64,000 nucleotides of DNA from assembly GCA_966112615.1 (NCBI GenBank), contig CBHWDO010000014.1:1-64000 (forward strand), written 5' to 3'. Both the position numbers and the translations under genes were made by a program. Below are positions 44,510 to 53,166 of this stretch, in pieces. The notes beneath the pieces were generated by a model. That model made no database searches. It saw only the letters and a list, made by a program, of their open reading frames with translations, and was not told where the DNA came from. Within the stretch, counting starts at the first letter, position 1. Every line of letters starts with the position of its first letter. Source of the stretch: Flavitalea sp966112615. Its GTDB lineage: Bacteria > Bacteroidota > Bacteroidia > Chitinophagales > Chitinophagaceae.

Positions 44510-45141
44510 TGAACCTATACCAATCAATCATTGCCGGATCCTGTGTATTTTTTGCCTGGTCTTGTAAACACCAGCCAGCTAATTCAAAAGTGATCCGTCA
44601 CCAGGAAGCCATCCAGCAATTAGAACATAAATCAGCCATTGCTAACCCACCCCTGGATAAATCTTCCATGGATGTGAGCTATTTCCCGCAGGACTTTACT
44701 GTTCAGAAAATGGGAGGAAAAGTTTCAGACGATCCTGTGGCGAGGGTACTCTACAGCCGGCCGGCAGTTGGAGGAAGAACGATCTTCGGAGATATTGTGA
44801 AGTATGGAAAGCCCTGGAGACTTGGGGCCAATGAAGCAACAGAGATCGAGTTCTTTGAAGATGTAACCATCAATAATAAGGAGATCAAAAAAGGACGGTA
44901 TACTTTATACTGCATTCCTTATGAAAAATACTGGGAGCTGAAACTTAATTCCAGCCTGTATACCTGGGGTCTGAAGATCGATCCCCAATTCGATCTCTTT
45001 ACTTTTAAAGTGAATACCGAAACACTTCCTTTCAAAATGGAATATTTGTCGATGCAGTTCATTCCTGATGGAAACGATATGGAACTGCAGATCTCATGGG
45101 ATAGTGTAAAGGTTAGTCTGCCTATTAAACAGGGAATATAA
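44509..45141 (+). CDS. DUF2911 lipoprotein (copy 2)
   Basis: Paralogue of the previous gene with a lipoprotein signal (CVFFAWSC) and an about 40-residue linker before the DUF2911 domain: SSMDVSYFPQDF, ARVLYSRPAVGGRTIFGDIVKYGKPWRLGANEATEIEFFEDV, KGRYTLYCIPYEKYWELKLN. 210 aa. Overlaps both neighbours by one base, TAATG at each junction. A soluble periplasmic copy next to an anchored copy suggests a complex or divided location. Confidence 0.88.
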   Translation: MNLYQSIIAGSCVFFAWSCKHQPANSKVIRHQEAIQQLEHKSAIANPPLDKSSMDVSYFPQDFTVQKMGGKVSDDPVARVLYSRPAVGGRTIFGDIVKYGKPWRLGANEATEIEFFEDVTINNKEIKKGRYTLYCIPYEKYWELKLNSSLYTWGLKIDPQFDLFTFKVNTETLPFKMEYLSMQFIPDGNDMELQISWDSVKVSLPIKQGI

Positions 45142-46964
45142 TGTGCGGTATTGCCGGTTATCTCGGTTTACCCGGAGAAGTACATGAAACCAGCTTGCGT
45201 CAGGTTCTTCCCTGTTTGCAGGAAAGAGGCCCCGATGCGTCTAATGTTTGGGTCAATGCAGAAGCTTCAACAGGACTGGCACATACCCGCTTAGCGATTA
45301 TTGATCCTGATGCAAGATCCAACCAGCCGTTTAACTACCTGGATCGTTACCAAATAGTTTTTAATGGTGAGATCTATAATTATCAATCGCTCAGGAAAGA
45401 TTTAGAAAGACTCCATGGGCTTTCATTTACGACGGCTTCGGATACGGAAGTCCTTGTTGCATCCTATCATATCCATAAAGAAAATTGCCTCAGTTACCTC
45501 GTTGGAATGTTTGCATTTGCAATCTGGGATGAGAAAGAGCAGGTTCTGTTTTGCGCAAGAGACCGGTTTGGGGAGAAGCCATTTTATTACTACAGGGATC
45601 AGCAAAAATTTTTATTTGGTTCAAAGGCTGCAGCGATTCATGCACTAGGTATAAAAAGGATTGTCAATCAAAAGATCCTGCTGCATTACCTGGCTGCAGG
45701 ACAAACAAATATTGCAGCTGATCCTTTCTGTACTTTCTTTGAAAATATACATCAACTGCCGCCCGCACATTTTCTTATCATCGATAAAAAAACAGGCAAG
45801 ACGGAGGTTCGTCGCTATTGGGATTTACCAGGAGGCAAGACCGTTTTCAAAATCAATGCTAAGGATGAGTTGTATGATTTGTTACTGGGTTCAGTAAAAG
45901 AGAGATTGAAATCGGACGTTCCATTGGGGGTAAGTATCAGTGGAGGCCTCGACAGTTCTTCCATTGCATATATCTTATCCTCTGAATTAAAAACTGATCT
46001 TGCGGGGTTCTCTGCTGTGTTTCCCGGTTTTGATAAAGATGAAAGCAGTTATATCGATGAATTGGAGAAGTCTTTAAATTTAAATAGGTATAGGATCACT
46101 CCAACCTCCAATGATTTTCAACATCATTTATTACGAATGATTCATTCGCATGATCATCCCATTGCAGATCCAAGCTCATTTGCGCAGTATATGGTGTATA
46201 GGATGGCAAAACAACATGGGTATTCTGTGATGCTGGATGGACAGGGTGCTGATGAAATACTTGCAGGATATTCAAAATACAATCATTGGGCAATCCAGGA
46301 ATTGGTGCGAAATAATAAGATTGGAAAAGCATTAGAACTCTACAGGAGCCTGCAAGCAAATCAACAGGAGATAAAGGGAGGTTTGATAAATTTCCTATTT
46401 GCTAATATGCCCGGTATCACAAAAAAACAGGTCACTTTAAAATATCGTAACCAGGTCCGGAATGCAGAATGGTTGAATGAAGATTTTGTGGAAAGTAATT
46501 TTTCATTGAAAGATGTACAGAAACCACTGGTAAGATCCCTCAACGATATTCTTTATTTTGATACGATGCAACTCGGATTGCAGGAGTTACTGCGATATGC
46601 CGACTGTAATTCAATGGCTCATGGTGTGGAGATCCGCCTGCCTTTTTTAGACCATCGATTAGTGGAGTTCATTTTCAGTTTGCCTTTGGAAGAAAAGATC
46701 CATGATGGTTTCAATAAGTATGTATTGCGCAAAGCAATGGACAAAAAAATTCCTGATAAGATCACCTGGAGAAAAAGAAAGATAGGTTTTGAAGTTCCCA
46801 AAGATCAATGGATGGAAACGCTATTTATGAAAGATATGGTTGAAGACTCCTGCAGGAAATTAATAACAGCAGGTGTTATAAAAAACAAAGAGCTGCCTTT
46901 GCTCGATAAGGCAGCCCGGTGGCGTATTGCTGTTGCTGGACAGCTCCTGGAAAAAAGCTATTAA
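45141..46964 (+). CDS. asnB: asparagine synthase (glutamine-hydrolysing)
   Basis: Makes Asn from Asp, ATP and glutamine. N-terminal glutaminase domain with the required C2 (MCGIAGYLG), RGPDAS, LAIIDPDARSNQP and FNGEIYNYQSL; C-terminal synthetase with the ATP loop SISGGLDSSSIA (about 269-280). 607 aa. Linked to DUF2911 copy 2 by TAATG. AsnB-like proteins also work in antibiotic or surface polysaccharide pathways, so a dedicated amidotransferase role is possible. Confidence 0.93.
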   Translation: MCGIAGYLGLPGEVHETSLRQVLPCLQERGPDASNVWVNAEASTGLAHTRLAIIDPDARSNQPFNYLDRYQIVFNGEIYNYQSLRKDLERLHGLSFTTASDTEVLVASYHIHKENCLSYLVGMFAFAIWDEKEQVLFCARDRFGEKPFYYYRDQQKFLFGSKAAAIHALGIKRIVNQKILLHYLAAGQTNIAADPFCTFFENIHQLPPAHFLIIDKKTGKTEVRRYWDLPGGKTVFKINAKDELYDLLLGSVKERLKSDVPLGVSISGGLDSSSIAYILSSELKTDLAGFSAVFPGFDKDESSYIDELEKSLNLNRYRITPTSNDFQHHLLRMIHSHDHPIADPSSFAQYMVYRMAKQHGYSVMLDGQGADEILAGYSKYNHWAIQELVRNNKIGKALELYRSLQANQQEIKGGLINFLFANMPGITKKQVTLKYRNQVRNAEWLNEDFVESNFSLKDVQKPLVRSLNDILYFDTMQLGLQELLRYADCNSMAHGVEIRLPFLDHRLVEFIFSLPLEEKIHDGFNKYVLRKAMDKKIPDKITWRKRKIGFEVPKDQWMETLFMKDMVEDSCRKLITAGVIKNKELPLLDKAARWRIAVAGQLLEKSY

Positions 46965-46972
46965 GCTTTTTT
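46951..46972. terminator. bidirectional terminator over the overlapping stops
   Basis: Perfect hairpin: AAAAAAGCT (46951-46959), loop ATTA, AGCTTTTTT (46964-46972). The loop holds both stop codons, TAA of asnB and TAA of the facing PepSY-like gene. The stem thus codes for the last residues of both proteins while acting as terminator in both directions. Confidence 0.8.
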
Positions 46973-47398
46973 GAATCTTTCATGAACATCCACTTCACAA
47001 TTGGGACTAACTCTGAGAGTGAGCCAATGCTTTTTCAATTCCACTTTTACAAAATAGTAAATCTCATTATTCCTGCTGATCTCCGTAACACCAAATAATT
47101 TACCATCAGGATAATCTTCGGTAAGCCTGGAAACAATGTTCAATGGAAGCATCGAAGGCGTATAATACCTGATTGAACTTATCATATTACCACCCTTATC
47201 ATAGTTGACAATGGTACGAATGTCGAGATGGAAAAAGCTTACAGAGTAATGATCTTTAAATTCATCCCACTTAACATGTTCTGCTGCAGTGAAGGTTTTA
47301 TTGAAGTTATTCAATACCTTTTCATTGACAATAGGTTCGAAAGCGAAAGAACTGGTGGCAATAGCCATCATTGCTGTGAGGATAAGCGTACTTTTCAT
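46961..47398 (-). CDS. secreted PepSY-like protein (paralogue)
   Basis: 145 aa with signal peptide (AIATSSFAF) and a domain similar to the 42647-43090 gene: NEKVLNNFNKTFTAAEHVKWDEFKDHYSVSFFHLDIRTIVNYDKGGNMISSIRYYTPSMLPLNIVSRL. The two paralogues flank the acpH-DUF2911-asnB block on the minus strand. The ATG at 47398 is preferred over the frame start at 47482, which would add a non-signal extension. Bases 47399-47610 hold no further gene. Confidence 0.78.
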   Translation of the reverse strand: MKSTLILTAMMAIATSSFAFEPIVNEKVLNNFNKTFTAAEHVKWDEFKDHYSVSFFHLDIRTIVNYDKGGNMISSIRYYTPSMLPLNIVSRLTEDYPDGKLFGVTEISRNNEIYYFVKVELKKHWLTLRVSPNCEVDVHERFKKA

Positions 47399-47610
47399 GG
47401 CTTGTAGTTTTAATGGTGTGCTTGTTTGTTTGCATAATAAAAGTAAAGTGCATATAAAGCCTTTATTTGCTAATTGGGACAACAGGTTAACACATGAAAA
47501 CTATGTACGAAATCGTTCGTTAATTTGCCTGATTAGATTACTGTTAAGTATGAATTCGGGTAATGACAAGATAATTATTGAGATATTTGCAAAACCAGAA
47601 ACGATAGATT

Positions 47611-48750
47611 ATGAAGTTAGCGACCAAACTGATCCATGCAGGAATGGAACCAGATCCGAGCACAGGTGCAATCATTCCACCGATTTACCAGACCTCAACT
47701 TATGTGCAGTCGGCACCAGGTGAACACAAGGGTTATGAATATGCAAGATCTCAAAATCCTACACGCAAGGCACTTGAAGATGCATTGGCTGTAATTGAGA
47801 ATGCAAAGTTCGCATTGAGCTTTGGATCAGGTGTTGCAGCAACTGATGCTATCATTAAACTGCTGAAGCCGGGCGACGAAGTGATTGCCGGAAATGATAT
47901 GTACGGAGGAACTTATCGATTGTTCACCAAAGTATTTGAAAGGTTTGGGATCAAATTCCATTTTGTAAACATGCAGGACTTTTCAAATATTGAAGCAGCC
48001 ATCAACATCAATACAAAACTGCTGTGGGTTGAAACACCAACCAATCCATTGATGAATATTGCTGATATAGAAGCGGTTTCAGCCATTGGAAAGAAGAATA
48101 GCCTGATCACGGTTGTTGATAACACATTTGCTTCACCATATCTTCAGAATCCACTTGATCTTGGTGCTGATATTGTAATGCATTCTGCCACAAAATATCT
48201 TGGAGGGCACAGTGATGTGATCCATGGTTGTATCATGCTGAATGATGAAGGATTGAGAGATCAGCTTTATTTCATTCAAAAAAGTTGTGGAGCAGTTCCT
48301 GGTCCGCAGGATTGCTTTCTTGTATTGCGTGGGTTGAAAACATTGCATGTAAGAATGGAACGGCATTGTGAGAATGGAGAAAAGATCGCGATGTTCCTTC
48401 GCCAACATCCAAAGGTTGGAAAAGTCTATTGGTGCGGTTTTGAAGATCATCCCGGATACACCATAGCGAAAAAGCAGATGCGTGCGTTTGGTGGTATGAT
48501 GAGTTTTGTATTGAAGGATGAATCCGTGGAAGCTGCGAAAAAAGTATTGTCATTTACCAAACTATTCTCACTTGCTGAAAGCCTTGGTGGCGTTGAATCA
48601 TTGATCAACCACCCTGCAAGCATGACGCATGCATCCATTCCAAGAGAAGAAAGAATTAAAAACGGTTTATCGGATTCGCTGATCAGGATAAGTGTTGGAA
48701 TTGAAGATGCCGATGACCTGATCGAAGATCTGAAGAATGCAATAGGATGA
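47611..48750 (+). CDS. PLP-dependent trans-sulfuration enzyme (cystathionine gamma-synthase/lyase type)
   Basis: PLP enzyme of the Cys/Met metabolism family. The Lys that binds PLP is K195 in HSATKYLGGHSD; YEYARSQNPTRKALE (43-57) and ETPTNPLMNIADI are family marks. 379 aa. Between MetB, MetC, CGL and methionine gamma-lyase the motifs alone do not decide. Translationally coupled to the TIGR02757 gene (ATGA overlap). Confidence 0.92.
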   Translation: MKLATKLIHAGMEPDPSTGAIIPPIYQTSTYVQSAPGEHKGYEYARSQNPTRKALEDALAVIENAKFALSFGSGVAATDAIIKLLKPGDEVIAGNDMYGGTYRLFTKVFERFGIKFHFVNMQDFSNIEAAININTKLLWVETPTNPLMNIADIEAVSAIGKKNSLITVVDNTFASPYLQNPLDLGADIVMHSATKYLGGHSDVIHGCIMLNDEGLRDQLYFIQKSCGAVPGPQDCFLVLRGLKTLHVRMERHCENGEKIAMFLRQHPKVGKVYWCGFEDHPGYTIAKKQMRAFGGMMSFVLKDESVEAAKKVLSFTKLFSLAESLGGVESLINHPASMTHASIPREERIKNGLSDSLIRISVGIEDADDLIEDLKNAIG

Positions 48751-49520
48751 AAGAAGACCTCATAGCGTTTTTTAATAAGAAGGTTGATCAGTTTAATCAA
48801 CCTTCTTTCATTAAGGACGATCCTGTCTTTGTTCCGCATCAGTTCAAAAAGAAACAGGATATAGAGATCAGCGGTTTCTTTGCTGCAACATTTGCATGGG
48901 GTATTCGTACCACCATCATCAACAAATCAATGGAGTTGATGAAGAGAATGGATCTGCATCCGTATAATTTTGTATTGCATCATTCAGTAAAAGACCTGCG
49001 TGGACTGCTTGAATTCAAGCACCGGACTTTCAATGCCACAGATCTATTGTATTTTATTGAATTCCTGAAACATCATTACAGTCAGCATGATTCGTTGGAA
49101 ACTGCTTTCTTTCCTGTAAAGGATCATCACAATGAAAATGCAGTGGAGAAAGGCCTAAACCATTTCTATCAATATTTCTTTTCACTGGAAGATGCACCTT
49201 CGAGGACCAGGAAACATGTTGCAGCCCCGCAAAGAAATTCAAGTTGCAAGCGATTGAATATGTTCCTGAGATGGATGGTAAGAAAAGATAATTGCGGAGT
49301 AGATTTTGGCATCTGGAAAAATATCAGTCCATCTCAATTGATCTGTCCTGTAGACCTGCATGTAGCCCGTGTAGCTAAACGATTTGGGGTGCTGGATCGC
49401 AAGCAGGTTGATTGGCAGGCAGCTATCGAGCTAACGCAATACCTGCGGAAGCTCGATGCAAAAGATCCTGCTAAATATGATTTTGCTTTGTTTGGACTGG
49501 GAATTCTTGAGAAATACTGA
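48747..49520 (+). CDS. TIGR02757 (DUF2400) family protein
   Basis: 257 aa protein of unknown function common in Bacteroidota: KVDQFNQPSFIKDDPVFVPHQFKKKQDIEISGFFAATFAWGIR, RWMVRKDNCGVDFGIWKNISPSQLICPVDLHVARVAKRFG. The C-terminal half, including LDAKDPAKYDFALFGLG, recalls helix-hairpin-helix/DNA-glycosylase-like folds, though no catalytic site is certain. Overlaps the PLP gene by 4 bp. Its stop is 3 bp from the facing hydroxylase stop. Confidence 0.85.
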   Translation: MKEDLIAFFNKKVDQFNQPSFIKDDPVFVPHQFKKKQDIEISGFFAATFAWGIRTTIINKSMELMKRMDLHPYNFVLHHSVKDLRGLLEFKHRTFNATDLLYFIEFLKHHYSQHDSLETAFFPVKDHHNENAVEKGLNHFYQYFFSLEDAPSRTRKHVAAPQRNSSCKRLNMFLRWMVRKDNCGVDFGIWKNISPSQLICPVDLHVARVAKRFGVLDRKQVDWQAAIELTQYLRKLDAKDPAKYDFALFGLGILEKY

Positions 49521-49523
49521 GGA

Positions 49524-50180
49524 TCAGTACATGAGTTCCTTCACCTTCTCTTTGTCTTCCTTTTCTTTGTGAAGGTCGAACATCGTACCAAATACACGGT
49601 CCCAGATAGTGGTACTTACACCATAACCTTTGTGCTCATCTTTATAGTGATGAAGGTGATGATTTCTCCATAAAGGCTTCATCCACTTGAAAGGAGGATT
49701 GAATGCATGAATGGCATAGTGCATGGTACCATACATCAGGTAACCGAAAATAAATCCAGGGAAGAACATCAGCACATTGGTTCCCATAGCCAGGTACATC
49801 AGTCCGAATATGGCTGAAGCAATGATTAGGCTTGGAATAGGAGGCATGAATAATCTTTCCTTATCACGTGGATAATGGTGATGATTTCCATGCATCACGT
49901 AAATAAATTTCTGTGCTTTTTCACTATCTGCGATAAGATGAAAAATAAACCGGTGCATCAGGTATTCAAAGAAGGTCCAGAAAAACATTCCTCCTGCGAA
50001 AGTCAGTGCCATCCGCAGAAAACTATAATCGAATGTGGACATCGATTTATACAACATAAACCCGATGATCGGAATATACATGCCCCAGATCACAAGGGGA
50101 TGCGACTTAGTGAGCATTTCGAGGTAACGGTTCTGAAATAACTGGGCTTGTCCTTTATTATGTATCTTCTCAAACTTCAT
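49524..50180 (-). CDS. fatty acid hydroxylase / sterol desaturase-family membrane enzyme
   Basis: Di-iron membrane enzyme. Histidine clusters: HRFIFH (about 72-77), HGNHHHYP (about 95-102), HYAIH (about 159) and HHLHHY (about 175-180), with four helices. 218 aa, N terminus typical of fatty acid 2-hydroxylases (Scs7/FAH1 type). Chitinophagaceae and Sphingobacteria make sphingolipids and 2-hydroxy fatty acids, so 2-hydroxylation is likely. No sphingolipid gene neighbours it here. Confidence 0.85.
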   Translation of the reverse strand: MKFEKIHNKGQAQLFQNRYLEMLTKSHPLVIWGMYIPIIGFMLYKSMSTFDYSFLRMALTFAGGMFFWTFFEYLMHRFIFHLIADSEKAQKFIYVMHGNHHHYPRDKERLFMPPIPSLIIASAIFGLMYLAMGTNVLMFFPGFIFGYLMYGTMHYAIHAFNPPFKWMKPLWRNHHLHHYKDEHKGYGVSTTIWDRVFGTMFDLHKEKEDKEKVKELMY

Positions 50181-50276
50181 AACCTTGAAATTTCATCTAC
50201 AAAAATAATAAGATACATTAATTTCAACTGAATGTTTGTTGCTACTTCATAAAAATAATAATGTAATACATAAACG

Positions 50277-51290
50277 ATGAAACTATTAACCTACCTCAAT
50301 GATGGACAGGAGCAGCTTGGAATAGTTGTAGATGGATTAGTGTATGATATGGATCGACTGCATCCAGATCTTCCGAATACCATGAATATGTTCCTTCAAT
50401 ATTGGGATGATAGTTTACCCATGGCACTAGGTGGAGAGATCATGGTCAGGGAAGGAAAGATCAGTTCCGACAGGGGTAAACCCATTGATAAATTGACTAT
50501 TGCATCGCCAGTTCCCTTTCCATCATCATGCAGGGATGGTTATGCCTTCAGGCAACATGTGGCAGCTGCCAGGAGAAATCGCAAGGCAGAGATGATCCCC
50601 CAGTTTGATGAATACCCGATCTTTTATTTTACCAATCATCATAGCATACAGGGTCCGGGAAATGTGCTTTGTATGCCGGATCATTTTGAAAGACTTGATT
50701 TTGAACTTGAAGCAGCGATCGTGATCTGCAGGCATGGAAGAAATATCAGAGCGGAAGATGCAGATCAATATATCGGAGGATTGATGATCATGAATGATTT
50801 CAGTGCTAGAACTTTGCAGATGGAAGAAATGTTACTTAACCTTGGACCGGCTAAGGGAAAAGATTTTAGCACTGCAGTAGGACCTTACCTCGTGACAACT
50901 GATGAACTGGCTAAATATGAAATTGCACCGAAGGAAGGTCATGTAGGAAAGAACTGGAATTTAAAAATGGTATGCCGGGTGAACGGGGAGCAGGTGAGTG
51001 AAGGAAATTTAGGAGATATGGACTGGACATTTGCCGAGATCATTGAAAGAGCATCTTATGGATGTGATCTTTATCCGGGTGATATCATTGGAAGTGGAAC
51101 TGTAGGAACCGGATGTTTCCTGGAATTGAATGGAACCGGTAAGCTCAATGATCCTCAATACCAGGAACAGTGGCTGAAGGAAGGAGATAATGTTGCGTTG
51201 GAAATTGAAGGACTCGGAACTTTGATCAATCATATAGCCGCTGAAGGAGAAGAATTCTCCATTCTTGACAGAAAAAAAATTCGAAAATGA
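50277..51290 (+). CDS. fumarylacetoacetate hydrolase-family protein
   Basis: FAH-fold metal-dependent hydrolase/decarboxylase, 337 aa. Metal-site wording LDFELEAAIVI (about 143-153), then IGGLMIMNDFSARTLQMEEMLLNLGPAKGKDFSTAVGPYLVT and PGDIIGSGTVGTG. The N-terminal domain (MKLLTYLNDGQEQLGIVVDGLVYDM) is that of fumarylacetoacetase-like enzymes of tyrosine and homoprotocatechuate breakdown. Overlaps the flavin reductase gene by 4 bp, suggesting aromatic compound degradation; homogentisate enzymes are not in the window. Confidence 0.9.
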   Translation: MKLLTYLNDGQEQLGIVVDGLVYDMDRLHPDLPNTMNMFLQYWDDSLPMALGGEIMVREGKISSDRGKPIDKLTIASPVPFPSSCRDGYAFRQHVAAARRNRKAEMIPQFDEYPIFYFTNHHSIQGPGNVLCMPDHFERLDFELEAAIVICRHGRNIRAEDADQYIGGLMIMNDFSARTLQMEEMLLNLGPAKGKDFSTAVGPYLVTTDELAKYEIAPKEGHVGKNWNLKMVCRVNGEQVSEGNLGDMDWTFAEIIERASYGCDLYPGDIIGSGTVGTGCFLELNGTGKLNDPQYQEQWLKEGDNVALEIEGLGTLINHIAAEGEEFSILDRKKIRK

Positions 51291-52165
51291 AAACGATAGA
51301 GCTTGCATCGATACCCATTAACCAGCGGCAGCAATTTATGCAGCATGCTATTGGACCGCGACCGATCTGCTTTGCAAGTACTATTGATAAGGATGGAAAT
51401 GTTAACCTGAGTCCATTCAGTTTCTTCAATATGTTTTCAACGAATCCGCCGGTGGTAGTGTTCTCTCCTTCTTCGAGAGTGCGCGATAATACGCAGAAGC
51501 ATACGCTGGAAAATGTGCTGGAAGTTCCGGAAGTGGTGATCAATATCGTGGACTTTGATATGGTGCAGCAGGTAAGCCTGAGCAGTGTGGAATATCCGAA
51601 AGGAATCAATGAATTTATTAAAGCTGGATTTACCGAAGAGCCTGGTACGATGGTGAAACCTCCCATGGTAAAGGAAAGTAAGGTGAAGATGGAGTGCAAA
51701 GTGTTGGAAGTAAAAAGGCTTGGGGATCAGGCAGGCGCTGGAAATTTAGTGATATGTGAAGTATTGATGATGCATATAGATGAATCGATCCTTGATGATT
51801 CGGGGATGATCGATCAAAGAAAATTCAAGCTGGTAGCGCGTTTGGGAGGCGATTATTATTGCAGTGTGAATGAGGACAACCTGTTCATTGTTCCGAAGCC
51901 AAACAGGAAGATGGGTATCGGGGTAGATGTTTTGCCGGAAAATATCCGAAATAGTAAGGTATTGACTGGTAATGACCTGGGTATGCTTGGGAATGTTGAA
52001 GAGATCCCTTCAATTGATCCGGCTTATGAAAATGAAGACCTGAAAAAGATCGTTCAATATTATTCTTTAAATCCTGATGATATGGAGCGGGAGATCCACC
52101 TGCTTGCGCAGCAGTTGTTGAAGGAGAGGAAGGTTGCGGAGGCCTGGCAGGTGTTGTTGGGTTAG
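51287..52165 (+). CDS. flavin reductase-like (FMN-binding split barrel) protein
   Basis: 292 aa. Split-barrel flavin domain (about 8-205): AIGPRPICFASTIDKDGNVNLSPFSFFNMFSTNPPVVVFSPSSRVRDNTQKHTLENVLEVPEVVINIV is typical of Flavin_Reduct family proteins. The C-terminal about 80 residues are a separate helical extension. Could feed reduced flavin to an oxygenase or serve as a pyridoxamine oxidase-like enzyme. Operon with the FAH gene. Confidence 0.85.
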   Translation: MKTIELASIPINQRQQFMQHAIGPRPICFASTIDKDGNVNLSPFSFFNMFSTNPPVVVFSPSSRVRDNTQKHTLENVLEVPEVVINIVDFDMVQQVSLSSVEYPKGINEFIKAGFTEEPGTMVKPPMVKESKVKMECKVLEVKRLGDQAGAGNLVICEVLMMHIDESILDDSGMIDQRKFKLVARLGGDYYCSVNEDNLFIVPKPNRKMGIGVDVLPENIRNSKVLTGNDLGMLGNVEEIPSIDPAYENEDLKKIVQYYSLNPDDMEREIHLLAQQLLKERKVAEAWQVLLG

Positions 52166-52168
52166 GGG

Positions 52169-52326
52169 GCAGGCTGACCAGGCACAGCCTGGGCTGAATG
52201 CACAAGGCTGAACAACTGCTCGGCAATTTGGCTGACTTGAGTGTTTTTCAATTCAGCCCAAATTGCGTTCGCAATTTGTTCAGCCTAGTCCGTTCAGCCC
52301 AACTGCTTCGCAGTTGGTCAGCCCGG
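52169..52326. repeat. GGGCTGAAC/GTTCAGCCC nested-hairpin element
   Basis: Fills the gap between the convergent flavin-reductase and DUF4197 genes. Left half is degenerate (GGCTGACC, GGGCTGAAT, GGCTGAAC); right half is clear: AAATTGC-GTTC-GCAATTT (52260-52277) and AACTGC-TTC-GCAGTT (52301-52315) between GTTCAGCC units. Ends one base from the DUF4197 stop codon. Confidence 0.82.
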
Positions 52327-53031
52327 CTATCTACCAAATACCTTCTTCAGTATCTCGGTAGTTCTTGCAGCAGGGTTTTCCCTGATATTCACTTCTTCTT
52401 TTTCAATCTGGTCGAATAATGCATCAGTGGTTTTTCCTACCACATAGGATGTAAGATCCGGGTTCATTTTTTTGAAAGTGGTTGGAAGCTTATTGTAGAG
52501 GTTCACCACTTCAGTATAATATCTTGTAGCCTGGGTTCTGTCGAGCGATGCCTGGATAGAAGGCTTAAACGCTTCGATCAGTTGGGCCCTGGTCTTATCC
52601 CTGAAATAATCAGTTGCAGCTGTATTGCTACCTTTCACAATATTCAACGCATCAGCGATGGTCATTTGCTTGATGGCATTTGCGAAGATGGGTTTTGCCT
52701 GGGTTACTGCATCTTCAGCTGCCCTGTTGATCTGCAGAATCGCTTTATCAACCTGGCTGCCCATTCCAAGATCACGAAGTGTTCCTTCGATCTTTGCAGC
52801 ATCAGGAGGCAATAATAATTTATACGCCTGGTTGCCAAAGAAGCCATCATTCCTTCCCAGGTTGGTGATAGCGCTGGAAATACCATTTGATAAAGCCTGG
52901 CGGATACCGGTAGCGGCTTCATCCTGGCTTACGGGAGCTCCAATGGTTCCGGTTGGTAGATTACTGAGTGTGTCGCAGGAGCTAAGTGTAACGGCTCCAA
53001 GTCCAAGGGTAAGGATCAATGTTCTGATCAT
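52327..53031 (-). CDS. DUF4197 lipoprotein
   Basis: 234 aa. Lipoprotein signal LGLGAVTLSSC (Cys at about 17) and DUF4197 domain: DEAATGIRQALSNGISSAITNLGRNDGFFGNQAYKLLLPPDAAKIEGTLRDLGMG, then the QIEKEEVNIRENPAARTTEILKKVFG end. Role unknown, widespread in Proteobacteria and Bacteroidota. The reading frame goes on upstream to 53223 but the ATG at 53031 opens with the signal and is chosen. Confidence 0.88.
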   Translation of the reverse strand: MIRTLILTLGLGAVTLSSCDTLSNLPTGTIGAPVSQDEAATGIRQALSNGISSAITNLGRNDGFFGNQAYKLLLPPDAAKIEGTLRDLGMGSQVDKAILQINRAAEDAVTQAKPIFANAIKQMTIADALNIVKGSNTAATDYFRDKTRAQLIEAFKPSIQASLDRTQATRYYTEVVNLYNKLPTTFKKMNPDLTSYVVGKTTDALFDQIEKEEVNIRENPAARTTEILKKVFGR

Positions 53032-53112
53032 AGAATAAAAATTTGATTGAAGGTAAGGCAAATCACTTGCCAAAGCTTTCATACTGAACGCTCTAACCGT
53101 TAAAGAATTGTT

Positions 53113-53143
53113 TTGAATGAGCAGGAGCAGGATATTACCTTTG
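53113..53143 (+). promoter_or_regulatory. consensus promoter of lysS
   Basis: TTG at 53113-53115, 20 bases, TACCTTTG at 53136-53143. It overlaps an upstream in-frame start for lysS at 53113, which rules that start out and fixes the ATG at 53167. Confidence 0.8.
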
Positions 53144-53166
53144 CAGCACTTTTTAATATAGTGTTT

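Noticed and set aside
53113..53166. Upstream start of lysS
   Set aside because: A perfect promoter occupies 53113-53143, so these bases cannot all be in the message.
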